A stretch of 64,000 nucleotides of DNA from contig JAHCID010000005.1 in NCBI GenBank assembly GCA_026129405.1, positions 248,001-312,000 on the forward strand, given 5' to 3'. The notes under the pieces are model-generated. The model did no database searches. It saw only the letters and a list, made by a program, of their open reading frames with translations, and had not been told where the DNA came from. How positions within the stretch are numbered: the first letter of the stretch is position 1; each line of letters begins with the position of its first letter. The translations under genes and the position numbers were made by a program. Shown one piece after another: positions 24,292 through 35,328 of this stretch. The stretch comes from a bacterium. Lineage in GTDB: Bacteria; Desulfobacterota; Binatia; DP-6.

Positions 24292-25447
24292 AGAAGAACA
24301 TGTGGAGCTCGAAGAGGAGCTCCGGCTGGTTCTGCTCGGGCTTGTTCGCCGGGCCGTTGTTGATCCGGTACTGGATCCGCGGCTGCAGGAAGCGGTCGAT
24401 GAACGGCTCGAGCCCGATCGCGTAGCGCACCCGGCTGTTGTCGTTCGACACCTTCACGAAGTCGAAGGTGCCGCGCACGTTGAGCCAGTCGAACAAGAGC
24501 CAGTCGACCTCGCCGTAGGCCGCGTACTCGGGGCGCGCGTTGGTGGTCGCGACGGTCCGGTCGTCGATGAGGTCGAACTCGGCGAGGTAGGTGAACTTCC
24601 AGAGATTCGCCCCGGCATAGAATGCCGACACCCAGCGCTTGTTCGACTGCCGGGCGTAGGACGCGCCCGCCAGCACGTTGCGCACGACCGGCACGTCCTC
24701 CCACACGCCGTACCCGTTGACGCTGGTGAGCACGTCGCGATCGCCGCCCGCCCCGTTCGTGATCGTGGTGGCGAGGAAGAACGGCCCCGGGATGATGCCG
24801 ATCTCGGCACCCTCGTCCGGGTTCGCGAAAGTGAACCCGGTCTGGGAGCGCACGAACGCCTCGTCGTCCCACAGGCGGAGGCCGAAGGCCGGATAGAGAC
24901 GGCCGGCCTTCAGGTAGACGTCCTCGGCGTACTTCCAGGGCATGAAGTTGCGCAGGATGCCCACCGTCTCGCGGGCGGTGACGCCGCCGTTGAGATTGAA
25001 GTCGCCGTAGAACTGGAGCATGTCCGGGATGAGGTCGACCTGGAGGTAGGCGAGCGCCTCCTGGACCTCGAGGTCGGACGACTTCACCCTCGAACGGAAC
25101 GCCTTGTTGCGCGGTACGCGCCCCTGGGCGTTCGGCGTGTCCTCGAAGATGATGTCCTCGCGCACGCGCAGGTCGCCGCCGATGGAGATGTAGCGGTTCA
25201 CCTCGCCGTTGAAGCCCTTCACGCCCTGCGGGATCGGCAGGATCTGGAGGTCGTGGAGGATGTCGTGGGCGTGGATGTGGGCGAACGCGGTGCGCTTGCC
25301 GCCGCCGTCGAGGTTGGTGTGACAGTCGCTGCACTTCGCACCGCTGCGCACGGCCATGTACGGCTCGGCGGCGGCGGGCGACGCGCCCAGCACGAGGGCC
25401 GCCAGCATGAGCGCGGCGGCGCCAGGGATCAGTTGTTGGGCGCGCAT
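24290..25447 (-). CDS. Outer-membrane beta-barrel protein with N-terminal haem c motif
   Basis: This protein has 385 residues from ATG 25447. A signal peptide (LALVLGASPAAA) is followed by EPYMAVRSGAKCSDCH; the CxxCH at 39-43 would bind one haem c. The rest is rich in alternating aromatic/polar strands and ends in a terminal phenylalanine (ELHMFF), as in outer-membrane barrels. Its start overlaps the end of a haem-motif lipoprotein gene by 19 bases, so the two are translationally coupled. An electron-transfer or haem-linked porin is inferred, with no proven homologue in mind. Confidence 0.7.
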   Translation of the reverse strand: MRAQQLIPGAAALMLAALVLGASPAAAEPYMAVRSGAKCSDCHTNLDGGGKRTAFAHIHAHDILHDLQILPIPQGVKGFNGEVNRYISIGGDLRVREDIIFEDTPNAQGRVPRNKAFRSRVKSSDLEVQEALAYLQVDLIPDMLQFYGDFNLNGGVTARETVGILRNFMPWKYAEDVYLKAGRLYPAFGLRLWDDEAFVRSQTGFTFANPDEGAEIGIIPGPFFLATTITNGAGGDRDVLTSVNGYGVWEDVPVVRNVLAGASYARQSNKRWVSAFYAGANLWKFTYLAEFDLIDDRTVATTNARPEYAAYGEVDWLLFDWLNVRGTFDFVKVSNDNSRVRYAIGLEPFIDRFLQPRIQYRINNGPANKPEQNQPELLFELHMFF

Positions 25448-25923
25448 TCCTGGATCCAGGTGCGGATGGCCGCGATGTCGTCGCCGCTGAGGCACACCGC
25501 GCCGCTGTCGCCGCTGCCGGGACAGCCCTGCGGCATGAGCGCGCCCGGGAAGGTTCTTCCCGGCTTCCCCGCGCCGATCTTGATGACGAGGAAGCTGTCG
25601 TCGGGGTCGCCGGGTTTGATGCGCAGGATGGACGGATCCTCGACCGAGCGCACGCGCACCCAGTTGGGGATCACCTGCCCGACGGACAGGTTGCTGCCGC
25701 CGAACGAGGCCGGTCCGGCGTGACACGCCGCCGCGACGGCGCAGGAGCGATTGAAGATCGGCTGGACGTTCGCCGACAGCGAGATCGTCGGCGTCGGCGG
25801 GTTCTTGCAGTTCGTGGTGCCGCCGCCCCCGCCGCCGCCCCCACCGCCGCCCCCACCGCCCGCGCAGCCGCCGACGGCAGCGACGAGCGCGAGCGCGAGC
25901 AGCGTGCGTGCCGCCGTGTGCAT
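25429..25923 (-). CDS. Lipoprotein with poly-glycine linker and atypical haem c motif
   Basis: This 164-residue protein has a signal peptide with lipobox VGGC (Cys20). Fourteen consecutive glycines follow, a flexible tether encoded by CCG/CCC/CCA microsatellite DNA. The body resembles the cytochrome c-like domains of multi-domain surface proteins: NVQPIFNRSC at 52-61, then CAVAAACH, a CX5CH spacing (61-68) instead of CxxCH. It continues with DPDDSFLVIKI and GALMPQGCP, where MP supplies the distal methionine in such domains, and IRTWIQECAP. The last 19 bases overlap the haem-porin start. Whether the longer spacing binds haem is uncertain. Confidence 0.7.
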   Translation of the reverse strand: MHTAARTLLALALVAAVGGCAGGGGGGGGGGGGGGTTNCKNPPTPTISLSANVQPIFNRSCAVAAACHAGPASFGGSNLSVGQVIPNWVRVRSVEDPSILRIKPGDPDDSFLVIKIGAGKPGRTFPGALMPQGCPGSGDSGAVCLSGDDIAAIRTWIQECAPNN

Positions 25924-25961
25924 CCGTGCAGGGGCGGGGACGTTCCGCGGAGCCGAGCGGC

Positions 25962-26225
25962 TCAGTGGCCGGTCTGCAGCGCCGCCTTGAGCGCCGCCAG
26001 ATGACCGAGCTCGTCCGACAGCTTCTTCAGGCTCTCGAGCACTCGCGCGACCTCGCCCTGCGCCCACTCGATCTCCTGCGCGCTCACCTTCGCCAGCGCG
26101 CTGCGCAGCTGGTCGTAGAGGCTCACGAGACCGTCGACGCCCTGGACGCCCGACTCCGACATCCGGCGATTGATCTCGCGCGTGAAGTTGATGATTTGAT
26201 CGGTTTGACGAACCATCTCTTCCAT
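25962..26225 (-). CDS. Small coiled-coil protein, unknown
   Basis: This 87-residue soluble, strongly helical product (EEMVRQTDQIINFTREINRR) has heptad-like leucines to the C-terminus. The ATG at 26225 has GGAG 6 bases upstream; an in-frame ATG 36 bases earlier has no site. It is 38 bases ahead of the haem-type lipoprotein and may be the first gene of that operon. No family is recognised. Confidence 0.6.
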   Translation of the reverse strand: MEEMVRQTDQIINFTREINRRMSESGVQGVDGLVSLYDQLRSALAKVSAQEIEWAQGEVARVLESLKKLSDELGHLAALKAALQTGH

Positions 26226-26277
26226 CGTCGGCTCCTCTACGTATGTAAACTGGGGCGCGTCCATAGCACCCGATCCG

Positions 26278-26949
26278 ATGGGTGACAACAGTTTCCAACC
26301 GCGGCGTATCGACGGATTCGACGCGATCTGCGCGGCCCTGCGCGTCGGCGGCGCGCGTGCGGACGCGATCGCGTTGTGGACGGTCGAAAACCTCGCGCGA
26401 CACGTCGATCGCGACGCGCTGCTGGCCGGCGAGAATCCGCCCGAGCCGCCGTACTGGGCGCATCTGTGGAGCGGGGCGCGCGTGCTCGCCGCCGCCATAC
26501 CCCGCGACGCGGGTGCGGCCGTCGAGCTCGGCTGCGGGCTCGGGCTGCCCGGTGTCGTCGCCGCCCGGCGCGGCGCGCGCGTGACGTTCGTCGACCGCGT
26601 CGCGACGCCGCTGCGCTTCGCGCGAGCGAGCATGGCGGCCAACGGGCTCGCCGCCGCGGGCTTCGTCGTCGCCGATTTCACCGGCGCCGCGCTGCGCGGG
26701 CAGTGGGACCTCGTCCTCGCCGCCGAGGTGCTCTACGACCGCGCGGCGTTCCCGACGGTGGCGGCCACCCTGGCCGCGCGCCTGCGACCCGGCGGCCTCG
26801 CGCTGCTCGCCGACGCCGCGCGCATCGACACGCGCGCGTTCTGGCCGCACCTCGAGGCCGTCGGGCTGCGGGCCACGATCGGCGAGCATCGCGTGGTCGA
26901 GGAGGGCTTCCCCGTCATCGTGCGCCTCGCGGCGCTGCGCCACGCCTGA
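26278..26949 (+). CDS. Class I SAM-dependent methyltransferase, METTL/ETFB-lysine type
   Basis: This 223-residue protein has EPPYWAHLWSGARVLA (56-71) followed by AVELGCGLGLPGVVAA (81-96), which is SAM motif I, then FVDRVA and a later LAAEVLYD motif. The pairing of a W-x-x-LW segment with ELGCG is typical of the METTL20/21-like lysine methyltransferase group (PrmA relatives), which modifies proteins such as the electron-transfer flavoprotein beta chain. The substrate here is not visible. It is divergent from the coiled-coil gene and convergent with the response regulator. Confidence 0.75.
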   Translation: MGDNSFQPRRIDGFDAICAALRVGGARADAIALWTVENLARHVDRDALLAGENPPEPPYWAHLWSGARVLAAAIPRDAGAAVELGCGLGLPGVVAARRGARVTFVDRVATPLRFARASMAANGLAAAGFVVADFTGAALRGQWDLVLAAEVLYDRAAFPTVAATLAARLRPGGLALLADAARIDTRAFWPHLEAVGLRATIGEHRVVEEGFPVIVRLAALRHA

Positions 26950-26965
26950 CCGCCCGTGCGGCGGA

Positions 26966-28356
<1,391 letters not shown>

Positions 28357-28360
<4 letters not shown>

Positions 28361-30039
28361 ACGCCGCCGGTGTGGACGCCGGGATCGGCGTCGTCGTGAC
28401 AGGGACAGGGCAGCTCGATGCTGAACGTCGTGCCGACGCCGACCTCGCTGGCGACGAAGATCTGCCCGCGATAGCGCTTCACGATCGCGTCGACGACGGA
28501 CAGCCCGAGCCCCGTACCCTGTCCGGGATCCTTGGTGGTGTAGAACGGGTTCCAGATGTCGTTCAGGTGCGCGGACGGGATGCCGATGCCCGTGTCGCCG
28601 ACCTCGAGCCGCATGCGGTCGCCGGCCACCTTCGCCGTACGCAGCGTCAGCTCGCCGCCCTGCGGCATCGCCTGGACCGCGTTGGTGACCAGGTTCAGGA
28701 GGATCTGGCGCATCGCATTCGCGTTCGCGACGCAGGGCGGGACCGGGCCGAGATCCGCCGTCACGCGCACACCGGCGTTCTGCAGGTACTTCTGCATCAG
28801 CTGGAGCGTGCGCGTCAGCATGTCGTTGACGTTGACGCGCTCGACCTCGGCGCCCGACTCGCGCGAGAACTCGAGGAGGTTCTTGATGATCGCCTGCGCG
28901 CGCGTGATCTCCTCCTCGGCGATGTGGAGGTCCTCGCCGACCTCGGGGCCGGGATCCGGCAGGAGCTGGTGGAGGTCGTAGAGCGCGTTCATCACGATCG
29001 CCAGCGGGTTGCGCAGCTCGTGCGCGATGCCGGCGGCGAGCTGGCCGATGGCCGCCATCTTCTCGGACTGGATGAGCTGGGTTTCGAGGCGCTCCCGGTC
29101 GGAGATGTCGACGCACATCAGCTGGATCCAGTGGCGGTCCCCGTAGTCGATGTAGCCGGCGCTGCACACGATCGGGACGCGTCGGCCGTCGCGGCCGAGC
29201 AGGTGGACGTCGTCGCGGCTCGCATAGCCGTGCTGCTCGGCGGTGCGCAGCAGCGTCTCGACGCGCGGGCGCTCGTCGGACGGGTAGCAGTCGACGAGGA
29301 GCCGCCCCTCGAGGCCGCCGCGCGGGCTGCCGATCAGGCGCTCGGCGACCTGGTTCGCGAGGAAGATGCGCCGCTCGGCGGCGTCGGCCATGAGGATCAC
29401 CGACGGCGCGTTGTCGATGGCGCGGCGGTAGCTCGTCTCCTGCTCCAGCAGCAGCTCCTCGCGGCCCTCGACGAAGAAGTCGGTGATGTGGAGGACGCGG
29501 ACGTTGAACTCCTGCTCGAGCAGGCGCGCGATCTCGGCGCCGCGGGCGGGGTCGGCCGCGTACTGCTCGGCGAGATCCGCCCGCAGCACCTGGAGAAAGC
29601 GCATCTGTGCGGCGAGGAAGCGCGAGGCGGGGAACTGGGCGATGAAGCCGCGTCGCGTGTGGCTGCGCAGGAAGAGGTAGGTCTCGAGGTTCGCCGGGTT
29701 GGCGATGTGGCGGGCCCAGCGCACGAGCGCCGCCTCCTGGTCGGCCTTGATCCCCGCCCAGTCGCGCTCGGGGATGGCGAGCGTGGTGCCGACGTCGCGG
29801 ATCCAGCCGTCGAGCACCATGGGCGAGCGGTTGGTGATGAAGGAGGCGAGAGCCCGGCGCAGGTCCGGGCGGTCGACCGCCGGGTCCACCAGACCGGTCC
29901 CCTGCGCATACGCCGTGATCCGTTCCAGGTGGCTCGCCAGGGACGGGTCCGTGGGTCCCGCGCTCACATTTTCGGGGGTTACCAGCTTCCCCGAGGCCAG
30001 GCCAGCCGCGCGCAACGGCGTCGGGCTCCGGGTGTTCAT
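28357..30039 (-). CDS. Sensor histidine kinase with RsbRD-like N-terminal and PAS domains
   Basis: This 560-residue protein has no predicted membrane span. Residues of about 45-200 (ITNRSPMVLDGWIRDVG, RWARHIANPANLETYLFLR) resemble the RsbRD/RsbR N-terminal sensor fold. A PAS domain is at about 210-325. The HisKA box is AAGIAHELRNPL with His340, and the ATPase has the G-boxes DTGIGIP and GTGLGLSVVD. It is a cytosolic sensor partnered with the NtrC-type regulator it overlaps by four bases. The signal sensed is unknown. ATG 30039 faces the ECF sigma gene across 63 bases. Confidence 0.85.
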
Positions 30040-30086
30040 GCCCGCGTGTCGTGCGCGACGATCTGTCCCACCCCGGGAACTTGGCC

Positions 30087-30092
30087 TACAAT
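30087..30092 (+). promoter_or_regulatory. Putative -10 element TACAAT before the ECF sigma gene
   Basis: TACAAT ends 10 bases before the ATG at 30103. The -35 region is poor for sigma-70, so an alternative sigma or weak promoter is possible. Confidence 0.35.
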
Positions 30093-30102
30093 CCGCGCTC
30101 CG

Positions 30103-30744
30103 ATGACCCGGCTCCCGGTGCGGGAGGCCACCGGCCGCCGGGTCGCCGACCCGTCCGCCGGCGCCGCCTCCGATCCCGACGTCGCCCTCATGCTGGCCGT
30201 CCAGCAGGGCGACGGCGCCGCGTTCCCGGAGCTGTTCCGCCGCTTCGGTCCCCGCGTCCATCAGTATGTGCGCCGCCTGCTGTCGGGGCACGAGGCGCGG
30301 GCCGAGGAGATCACCCAGGACGTATTCGTCCAGGTGTACCGCTTCCGCGAGCGCTACCGTCCGGAGAGCCGGCTCGCGACCTGGATCTTCACCATCGCCA
30401 CCAATCTCTGCCTGAACGAGCTGCGCCGTCCCGAGCGCCAGCTGCGCGTCGACCTGTGGGACGATCGGCGCGCACCCGACGGTCCGGGCGAGGGCCCGCC
30501 GTTGCCCGACCCCGAGGCGATCACCCCCGAGGAGGGGGCGGCCAGCCGCGAGCTGGCCGAGGCGCTCGAGCGCGCGATCACCGAGCTGCCGCCGAAGCAG
30601 CGCGCGGCGTTGCTGCTCTCGCGCGTCGACGGTCTCGCCTACCGCGACGTGGCGGCGGCGCTCGGCAGCACGGAGGGGGCCATCAAGGCGCTGCTGTTCC
30701 GCGCCACGCACGCGTTGAAGGAACGGCTGCGGGATTTCCTGTAA
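30103..30744 (+). CDS. ECF-type RNA polymerase sigma factor
   Basis: This 213-residue protein has region 2 (FPELFRRFGPRVHQYVRRLL, then ITQDVFVQVYRF) and region 4 (LPPKQRAALLLSRVDGLAYR, then STEGAIKALLFRA) of sigma-70 family group IV. A Pro/Gly-rich linker separates them. The stop overlaps a possible start of the downstream zinc-finger anti-sigma gene (TAATG), the usual layout of an ECF sigma and its regulator. It drives an unknown regulon, probably envelope stress. Confidence 0.9.
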   Translation: MTRLPVREATGRRVADPSAGAASDPDVALMLAVQQGDGAAFPELFRRFGPRVHQYVRRLLSGHEARAEEITQDVFVQVYRFRERYRPESRLATWIFTIATNLCLNELRRPERQLRVDLWDDRRAPDGPGEGPPLPDPEAITPEEGAASRELAEALERAITELPPKQRAALLLSRVDGLAYRDVAAALGSTEGAIKALLFRATHALKERLRDFL

Positions 30745-30761
30745 TGGAAGGGACGACGCCC

Positions 30762-31454
30762 ATGCGATGCGGCACGGCTCGGGAATGGTTCACCGCGGCG
30801 GTCGACGGCGAGCTCGCCGTGCGCCAGCGCCAGGAGCTCGACGCGCACCTGGCGGCATGCCCGGCGTGTGCGGCCGAGCGCGCCCGGACGGCTCGCCTCC
30901 TCGGTGCCCTCTCGGTCCTGGCGGCCGACGCCGCCCTGCCGCCGCACCTCGAGCAGGACACGCTGCGCCGCGTGCGTCAGCTGGCCGCCGCCGATCGCGA
31001 GCGCTCCGCGGCACGGGTGCGCGGCGGCGTCGGCCGCTGGCTCGGGCTGGCGGCGCCCGCGTTGGCCGCGGCGGCCGTGCTCGTGCTGGCGGTGCGGCCT
31101 GCGCCGCCGCCGGTCCCGGCGGTGGTCGTCGAGCCGGCGGCATCCGTTGCGCCTCCCGCCCCGCCGCCCGTCCGCGTGGCACGCAAGACGACACCTGCAC
31201 CGCGGGCGTCGGGGCCAGCGGCGGTCCGGCCGGAGGCGCCTGCCGATGCGCCCGCGGCGATGGCACGGCGTGAGGCGATGCCGAGCCCGGAGCGGGCGGA
31301 CGATGTCGCGCTGAGCGAGCCGCCGCCGGAGCTGATCGCGCGCCCGGACCTCTATCGCGACCTGCCGATCCTCCAGAACCTCGAGAAGCTCGAGAACTAC
31401 GACGCCATCGAGACGACCACGCTCGATGCGGCACACCGGGGCCCGAACGGGTGA
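30762..31454 (+). CDS. Anti-sigma factor with zinc-finger domain
   Basis: This protein has 230 residues from ATG 30762, placed 9 bases after GGAAGGG; an ATG overlapping the sigma stop at 30744 is possible. Cys3, His29, Cys33 and Cys36 (HLAACPAC) form the zf-HC2 anti-sigma zinc site. One membrane segment (about 94-111) and a long Pro/Ala-rich periplasmic part follow. The C-terminus (LPILQNLEKLENYDAIE) resembles the tail of similar anti-sigma proteins. It probably holds the sigma factor at the inner membrane until a periplasmic signal arrives. Confidence 0.85.
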   Translation: MRCGTAREWFTAAVDGELAVRQRQELDAHLAACPACAAERARTARLLGALSVLAADAALPPHLEQDTLRRVRQLAAADRERSAARVRGGVGRWLGLAAPALAAAAVLVLAVRPAPPPVPAVVVEPAASVAPPAPPPVRVARKTTPAPRASGPAAVRPEAPADAPAAMARREAMPSPERADDVALSEPPPELIARPDLYRDLPILQNLEKLENYDAIETTTLDAAHRGPNG

Positions 31455-31768
31455 CGCGCCGCGCGCTCCTCGCGCTGTGCCTCGGCGCCGTGCTGGCGGC
31501 GCCCGCGCTGGCGCAGCCGCCGCCCCGGCGCTGGGACCAGCTCTCGCCGGAGGAGCGCGCACGGGCGTGGGACAACTACCGCCGCTACCAGAAGCTGCCC
31601 CCCGAGCGGCAGCAGTTCCTGGAGAAGCGCTACCAGCGCTATCAGCAGCTTCCGCCCGACGAGCGCCAGCGCCTGCGTCAGAACTACGATCAGTACGAAC
31701 GCCAGGCGCCGGACCAGCGCCGGCAGTTCAACCAGAAATACAAGCGCTGGAAGCAGGAGAAGAAGTAG
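31451..31768 (+). CDS. DUF3106-type exported protein
   Basis: This 105-residue protein starts at a GTG overlapping the anti-sigma stop. A signal peptide ends LAAPALA, followed by repeated short helices of the form [16 protein letters not shown], rich in Gln, Arg and Tyr. DUF3106 proteins commonly follow ECF sigma/anti-sigma pairs, which fits here. A periplasmic helper or sensor of the stress circuit is possible; no activity is known. Confidence 0.8.
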   Translation: MTRRALLALCLGAVLAAPALAQPPPRRWDQLSPEERARAWDNYRRYQKLPPERQQFLEKRYQRYQQLPPDERQRLRQNYDQYERQAPDQRRQFNQKYKRWKQEKK

Positions 31769-31781
31769 CGCGCCGGCCGGG

Positions 31782-33119
31782 CTACTTCGCGTGGCAGTTC
31801 GCGCACGCCTCGGCGCGGGCGCCGATGATGGGGGGATCGTTCGCCGGGTCGGCGTCCTGGTACAGCGCGGCCCGTCCCGCGGGGTCGGCCAGGCGCCGGT
31901 CGAGCGCGCTCTGGAACCTGTATGGAGCGGGGTTGCGGGCGGCGAGGGCTGCCGCCAGGCCGTACCACTGGGTCGCCTGCGCGACCTCGCCGCCCTTGGC
32001 GTAGATGTCGCCGAAGAGGATGAGCGCGCCGGCAGCGTTGTGCGGGGCGAGGCCGGCGTCGCCGCAGATCTCGGGTTGCGTCGCGATGCAGGTCGCGTTC
32101 GCCGGGTTGGCGAGGTAGGCGTCCATGCGCGCCAGGATGTCGGCGAACATCGGGTCGCTCGCCGGAACGGCCTGTGCCACCGGAATGTAGTCGAAGAAGT
32201 TGAAGATCTCGTTGATCGCCACGGCGTACTCCAGCTCGGCGAGGCCCTGGGCCTGCAGCGCGGGGTCGCCGGTGACGAAGCCGAGGCCGAACGTGGTCGC
32301 GGCGGCGAAGCCGGGTACGCGCGAGTCGCCCGCGTTGGTGGCGGGGTTCCAGAGCATCGGGACCGCGGCGCCGAAGGCGTCGGCCGCGGCGGCGAGATCG
32401 GCCGTCGCCTCCGGCGTGGCGTCGTGGTAGCCGTCGACGGCCTGCCCGAAGCGATAGAGGCGCATCATCGCGAGCAGGAAGCGCGAGCGACCGTCGCGCT
32501 TGTCGCGCTTCGCCGCCTTCGCCAGCAGGGCGAGGGCCTCGGCTTCGCGCGCGGCCTTCGCGGCGCCGGTGACGTTCTGGTGCAGCACGTCCCAGAACGC
32601 CGCCTCGCCGTCGGCCGCCGCCTTCGACGGCTGGCGGGTGAGCAGCGCGGTCGCGTCGTTGCGGCGGAAGTTGTGGAAGCGCGTGTGCAGGCGGGTGTCG
32701 CCGATGGTGAGCCAGGTGTGCACGTAGCCGACCGGGCCTGCCGGCGCGTCGAAAGCGACGCCGGAGAACTTCACCAGCAGCTTCTTGGGCGCGTAGACGA
32801 CCTTGCGGATGGCGCCGTTGCCGCTCGGATCCTCCCAGACGAAGCCGCCCGCGGCGGTGCGCCAGCCCTCGCAGGCGAGCGCGACGTCGAGGTGCACCTT
32901 CACGAGCTTCGTCGCCTGCGGGTACGACGACAGCGAGAGGCGCGACGTCTCTGGGCAGAGCGGCGACGTCGGCGCCGCGAGCCCGCGGTCCTTGCCGACG
33001 CGGATCATGCCCTTGCCGTTCTTGAAGGTCGCGACCTTGCCGGTGTTGAGGACCGTGAGCGCATGGACGGGCGGCGCCCAGACGAGAGCGAGGGCGAGCA
33101 GGGCGAGACGGACGGGCAT
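31782..33119 (-). CDS. Exported protein with C-terminal haem c-like motif
   Basis: This 445-residue protein has a signal peptide ([16 protein letters not shown]). The first part (30-165) is a beta-rich domain ([15 protein letters not shown]). The second is helical, with TPR-like segments ([20 protein letters not shown]). The last nine residues are EACANCHAK, so a single CxxCH (439-443) sits at the extreme C-terminus, an unusual place for a haem site. A good promoter lies at 33155-33183. Its neighbours, the ECF operon and uvrB, give no functional hint. Confidence 0.65.
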   Translation of the reverse strand: MPVRLALLALALVWAPPVHALTVLNTGKVATFKNGKGMIRVGKDRGLAAPTSPLCPETSRLSLSSYPQATKLVKVHLDVALACEGWRTAAGGFVWEDPSGNGAIRKVVYAPKKLLVKFSGVAFDAPAGPVGYVHTWLTIGDTRLHTRFHNFRRNDATALLTRQPSKAAADGEAAFWDVLHQNVTGAAKAAREAEALALLAKAAKRDKRDGRSRFLLAMMRLYRFGQAVDGYHDATPEATADLAAAADAFGAAVPMLWNPATNAGDSRVPGFAAATTFGLGFVTGDPALQAQGLAELEYAVAINEIFNFFDYIPVAQAVPASDPMFADILARMDAYLANPANATCIATQPEICGDAGLAPHNAAGALILFGDIYAKGGEVAQATQWYGLAAALAARNPAPYRFQSALDRRLADPAGRAALYQDADPANDPPIIGARAEACANCHAK

Positions 33120-33154
33120 CGGCGGGACCTCCCGGGTCGACGTGGGCGCGCGGA

Positions 33155-33183
33155 CGCTATCCGTGGCGCCTCCGGGGTGTCAA
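33155..33183 (-). promoter_or_regulatory. Promoter TTGACA-N17-ATAGCG
   Basis: Minus-strand TTGACA (33178-33183) and ATAGCG (33155-33160) are spaced by 17 bases, giving a leader of about 30 bases to the ATG at 33119. Confidence 0.6.
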
Positions 33184-33261
33184 TGAATCCGTCGTCCCGA
33201 TCGCCGCGGGCCGTTAGGCGAGCGACGTGCGGCGCGAGCGTCCGCGGGCGGCCGCCGCGCG

Positions 33262-33289
33262 TTGAGCGACGGGTCCGCCCTGCTATGAT
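33262..33289 (+). promoter_or_regulatory. uvrB promoter TTGAGC-N16-TATGAT
   Basis: TTGAGC (33262-33267) and TATGAT (33284-33289) precede the ATG at 33301. The predicted leader is only about 5 bases. I saw no LexA-like box, but the lineage's operator is unknown. Confidence 0.6.
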
Positions 33290-33300
33290 CCGCCTCCGCC

Positions 33301-35328
33301 ATGCGCCGGGAAGGGACGTTCCAGCTCCGTGCCGACTTCGCGCCGCAGGGCGATCAGCCGCAGGCGATCGCGCAGCTCGCCGCGGGCGTTCGGGCCGGCG
33401 AGCCGCATCAGGTCCTGCTCGGCGTGACCGGCAGCGGCAAGACGTTCACGGTCTCGCAGGTGGTCGCCGCGGTCAACCGGCCGACGCTGGTGATCGCGCC
33501 GAACAAGACGCTGGCGGCGCAGCTCTTCCACGAGTTCCGCACCTTCTTCCCCGAGAACGCGGTGCGCTACTTCGTGAGCTATTACGACTACTACCAGCCC
33601 GAGGCGTACGTGCCCTCGACGGACACCTACATCGCCAAGGACTCGTCCATCAACGACGAGATCGACAAGATGCGCCACGCCGCCACGAAGGCGCTGCTCG
33701 AGCGCAACGACGTGCTGGTGGTCGCGAGCGTCTCGTGCATCTACGGCCTCGGCTCGCCGGCGTCGTACTTCGACATGCTCGTGGTGGTGGAGCGCGACGA
33801 CGTCATCGAGCGCGACGCTCTGCTGCGCAAGCTGGTCGACATGCAGTACCAGCGCAACGACTACGACTTCCACCGCGGCACGTTCCGCGTGCGCGGGGAC
33901 GTGGTCGAGATCTATCCGTCGTACGAAGAGGGCCGGGCGGTGCGCGTCGAGCTGTTCGGCGACCAGGTCGAGGCGATCGCCGAGATCGATCCGCTGCGCG
34001 GCACGGTGCAGCGCCGGCTCGAGCGCATCGCCATCTATCCGGCCAGCCACTACGTCGCGACCGCGCCCACCCTGAAGCGCGCGGTCGACTCGATCCGCGT
34101 CGAGCTGAAGGAGCGGCTCGCCGAGCTGCGCGACGCGAACAAGCTGCTCGAGGCGCAGCGGCTCGAGCAGCGCACGCTCTACGACCTCGAGCTGCTCGCG
34201 GAGATGGGCTTCTGCCCCGGCATCGAGAACTACTCGCGCCATCTCGACGGGCGCCAGCCCGGCGAGCCGCCCTACACGCTGCTCGACTACTTCCCGAAGG
34301 ACTTCCTCCTCGTCATCGACGAGAGCCACGTCACCGTGTCGCAGATCGGCGCGATGTACCGCGGCGACCGCTCGCGCAAGACGACGCTCGTCGACTTCGG
34401 CTTCCGGCTGCCGTCGGCGCTCGACAACCGGCCGCTCGACTTCGAGGAGTTCCGCGCCCGCGTCGGGCAGTCGCTGTACGTGTCGGCCACCCCCGGCGAC
34501 TGGGAGGTGCGCCTGGCGCACGGACACGTCGTCGAGCAGCTCATCCGGCCGACCGGCCTCGTCGACCCGGAGGTCGTCGTGCGGCCCGCCCGCCATCAGG
34601 TCGACGACCTGGTCGAGGAGATCCGCCAGCGCGTCGCCGCCGAGGAGCGGGTGCTGGTGACCACGCTCACCAAGAAGATGGCCGAGGATCTGACCGACTA
34701 CTTCCAGGACATCGGCATCCGCGTGCGCTACATCCACGCCGACATCGACACCATCGAGCGCACCGAGATCATCCGCGACCTGCGCAAGGGGCTGTTCGAC
34801 GTCCTCGTCGGCATCAACCTGCTGCGCGAGGGCCTCGACCTGCCGGAGGTGTCGCTGGTCGCGATCCTCGACGCCGACAAGGAAGGCTACCTGCGCTCGG
34901 AGCGCTCGCTCATCCAGACGATCGGCCGCGCGGCGCGCAACGCCAACGGCCGCGTGCTGATGTACGCCGACACGGTGACGGACTCGATGCGCAAGGCGCT
35001 CGACGAGACCGCCCGCCGCCGTACCGTGCAGATGGAGTACAACCGGACGCACGGGATCACGCCGACCACGATCAAGAAGAAGATCGCCGAAGGCCTCGTG
35101 GTCGCGTGCGAGGGCGACTACCTGACCGTGCCGCTCGCTGCCGACGCCGCGGCGAACCTGCCGGTCGATCCGGCGGAGCTGGCCCGCACCGTACAGAAGC
35201 TGCGCGGCGAGATGCGCGAGGCGGCGCGCCAGCTCGAGTTCGAGCGCGCGGCGGTGCTGCGCGACGAGATCCGCGTCCTCGAGGAGCGGCTGCTCGGCGT
35301 CGCGCCCGAGGCAGAGCCCGCGTCGTGA
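33301..35328 (+). CDS. uvrB: Excinuclease ABC subunit B
   Basis: This 675-residue protein matches UvrB along its length. Walker A is GVTGSGKT (41-48). The beta-hairpin that inserts into DNA is [23 protein letters not shown] serves as the Walker B region, and [19 protein letters not shown] and RRTVQMEYN are family blocks. The C-terminal UVR domain (about 630-670) binds UvrC. It loads UvrC at DNA lesions after UvrA handover. It overlaps uvrC in GTGA, an operon arrangement that would give balanced amounts of the two. Confidence 0.97.
   Translation: MRREGTFQLRADFAPQGDQPQAIAQLAAGVRAGEPHQVLLGVTGSGKTFTVSQVVAAVNRPTLVIAPNKTLAAQLFHEFRTFFPENAVRYFVSYYDYYQPEAYVPSTDTYIAKDSSINDEIDKMRHAATKALLERNDVLVVASVSCIYGLGSPASYFDMLVVVERDDVIERDALLRKLVDMQYQRNDYDFHRGTFRVRGDVVEIYPSYEEGRAVRVELFGDQVEAIAEIDPLRGTVQRRLERIAIYPASHYVATAPTLKRAVDSIRVELKERLAELRDANKLLEAQRLEQRTLYDLELLAEMGFCPGIENYSRHLDGRQPGEPPYTLLDYFPKDFLLVIDESHVTVSQIGAMYRGDRSRKTTLVDFGFRLPSALDNRPLDFEEFRARVGQSLYVSATPGDWEVRLAHGHVVEQLIRPTGLVDPEVVVRPARHQVDDLVEEIRQRVAAEERVLVTTLTKKMAEDLTDYFQDIGIRVRYIHADIDTIERTEIIRDLRKGLFDVLVGINLLREGLDLPEVSLVAILDADKEGYLRSERSLIQTIGRAARNANGRVLMYADTVTDSMRKALDETARRRTVQMEYNRTHGITPTTIKKKIAEGLVVACEGDYLTVPLAADAAANLPVDPAELARTVQKLRGEMREAARQLEFERAAVLRDEIRVLEERLLGVAPEAEPAS

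Noticed and set aside
26226-26277. Possible sigma-54 promoter near the NtrC-type regulator or divergent genes
   Set aside because: No GG-N10-GC pair with the right context was found in the intergenic gaps I read.
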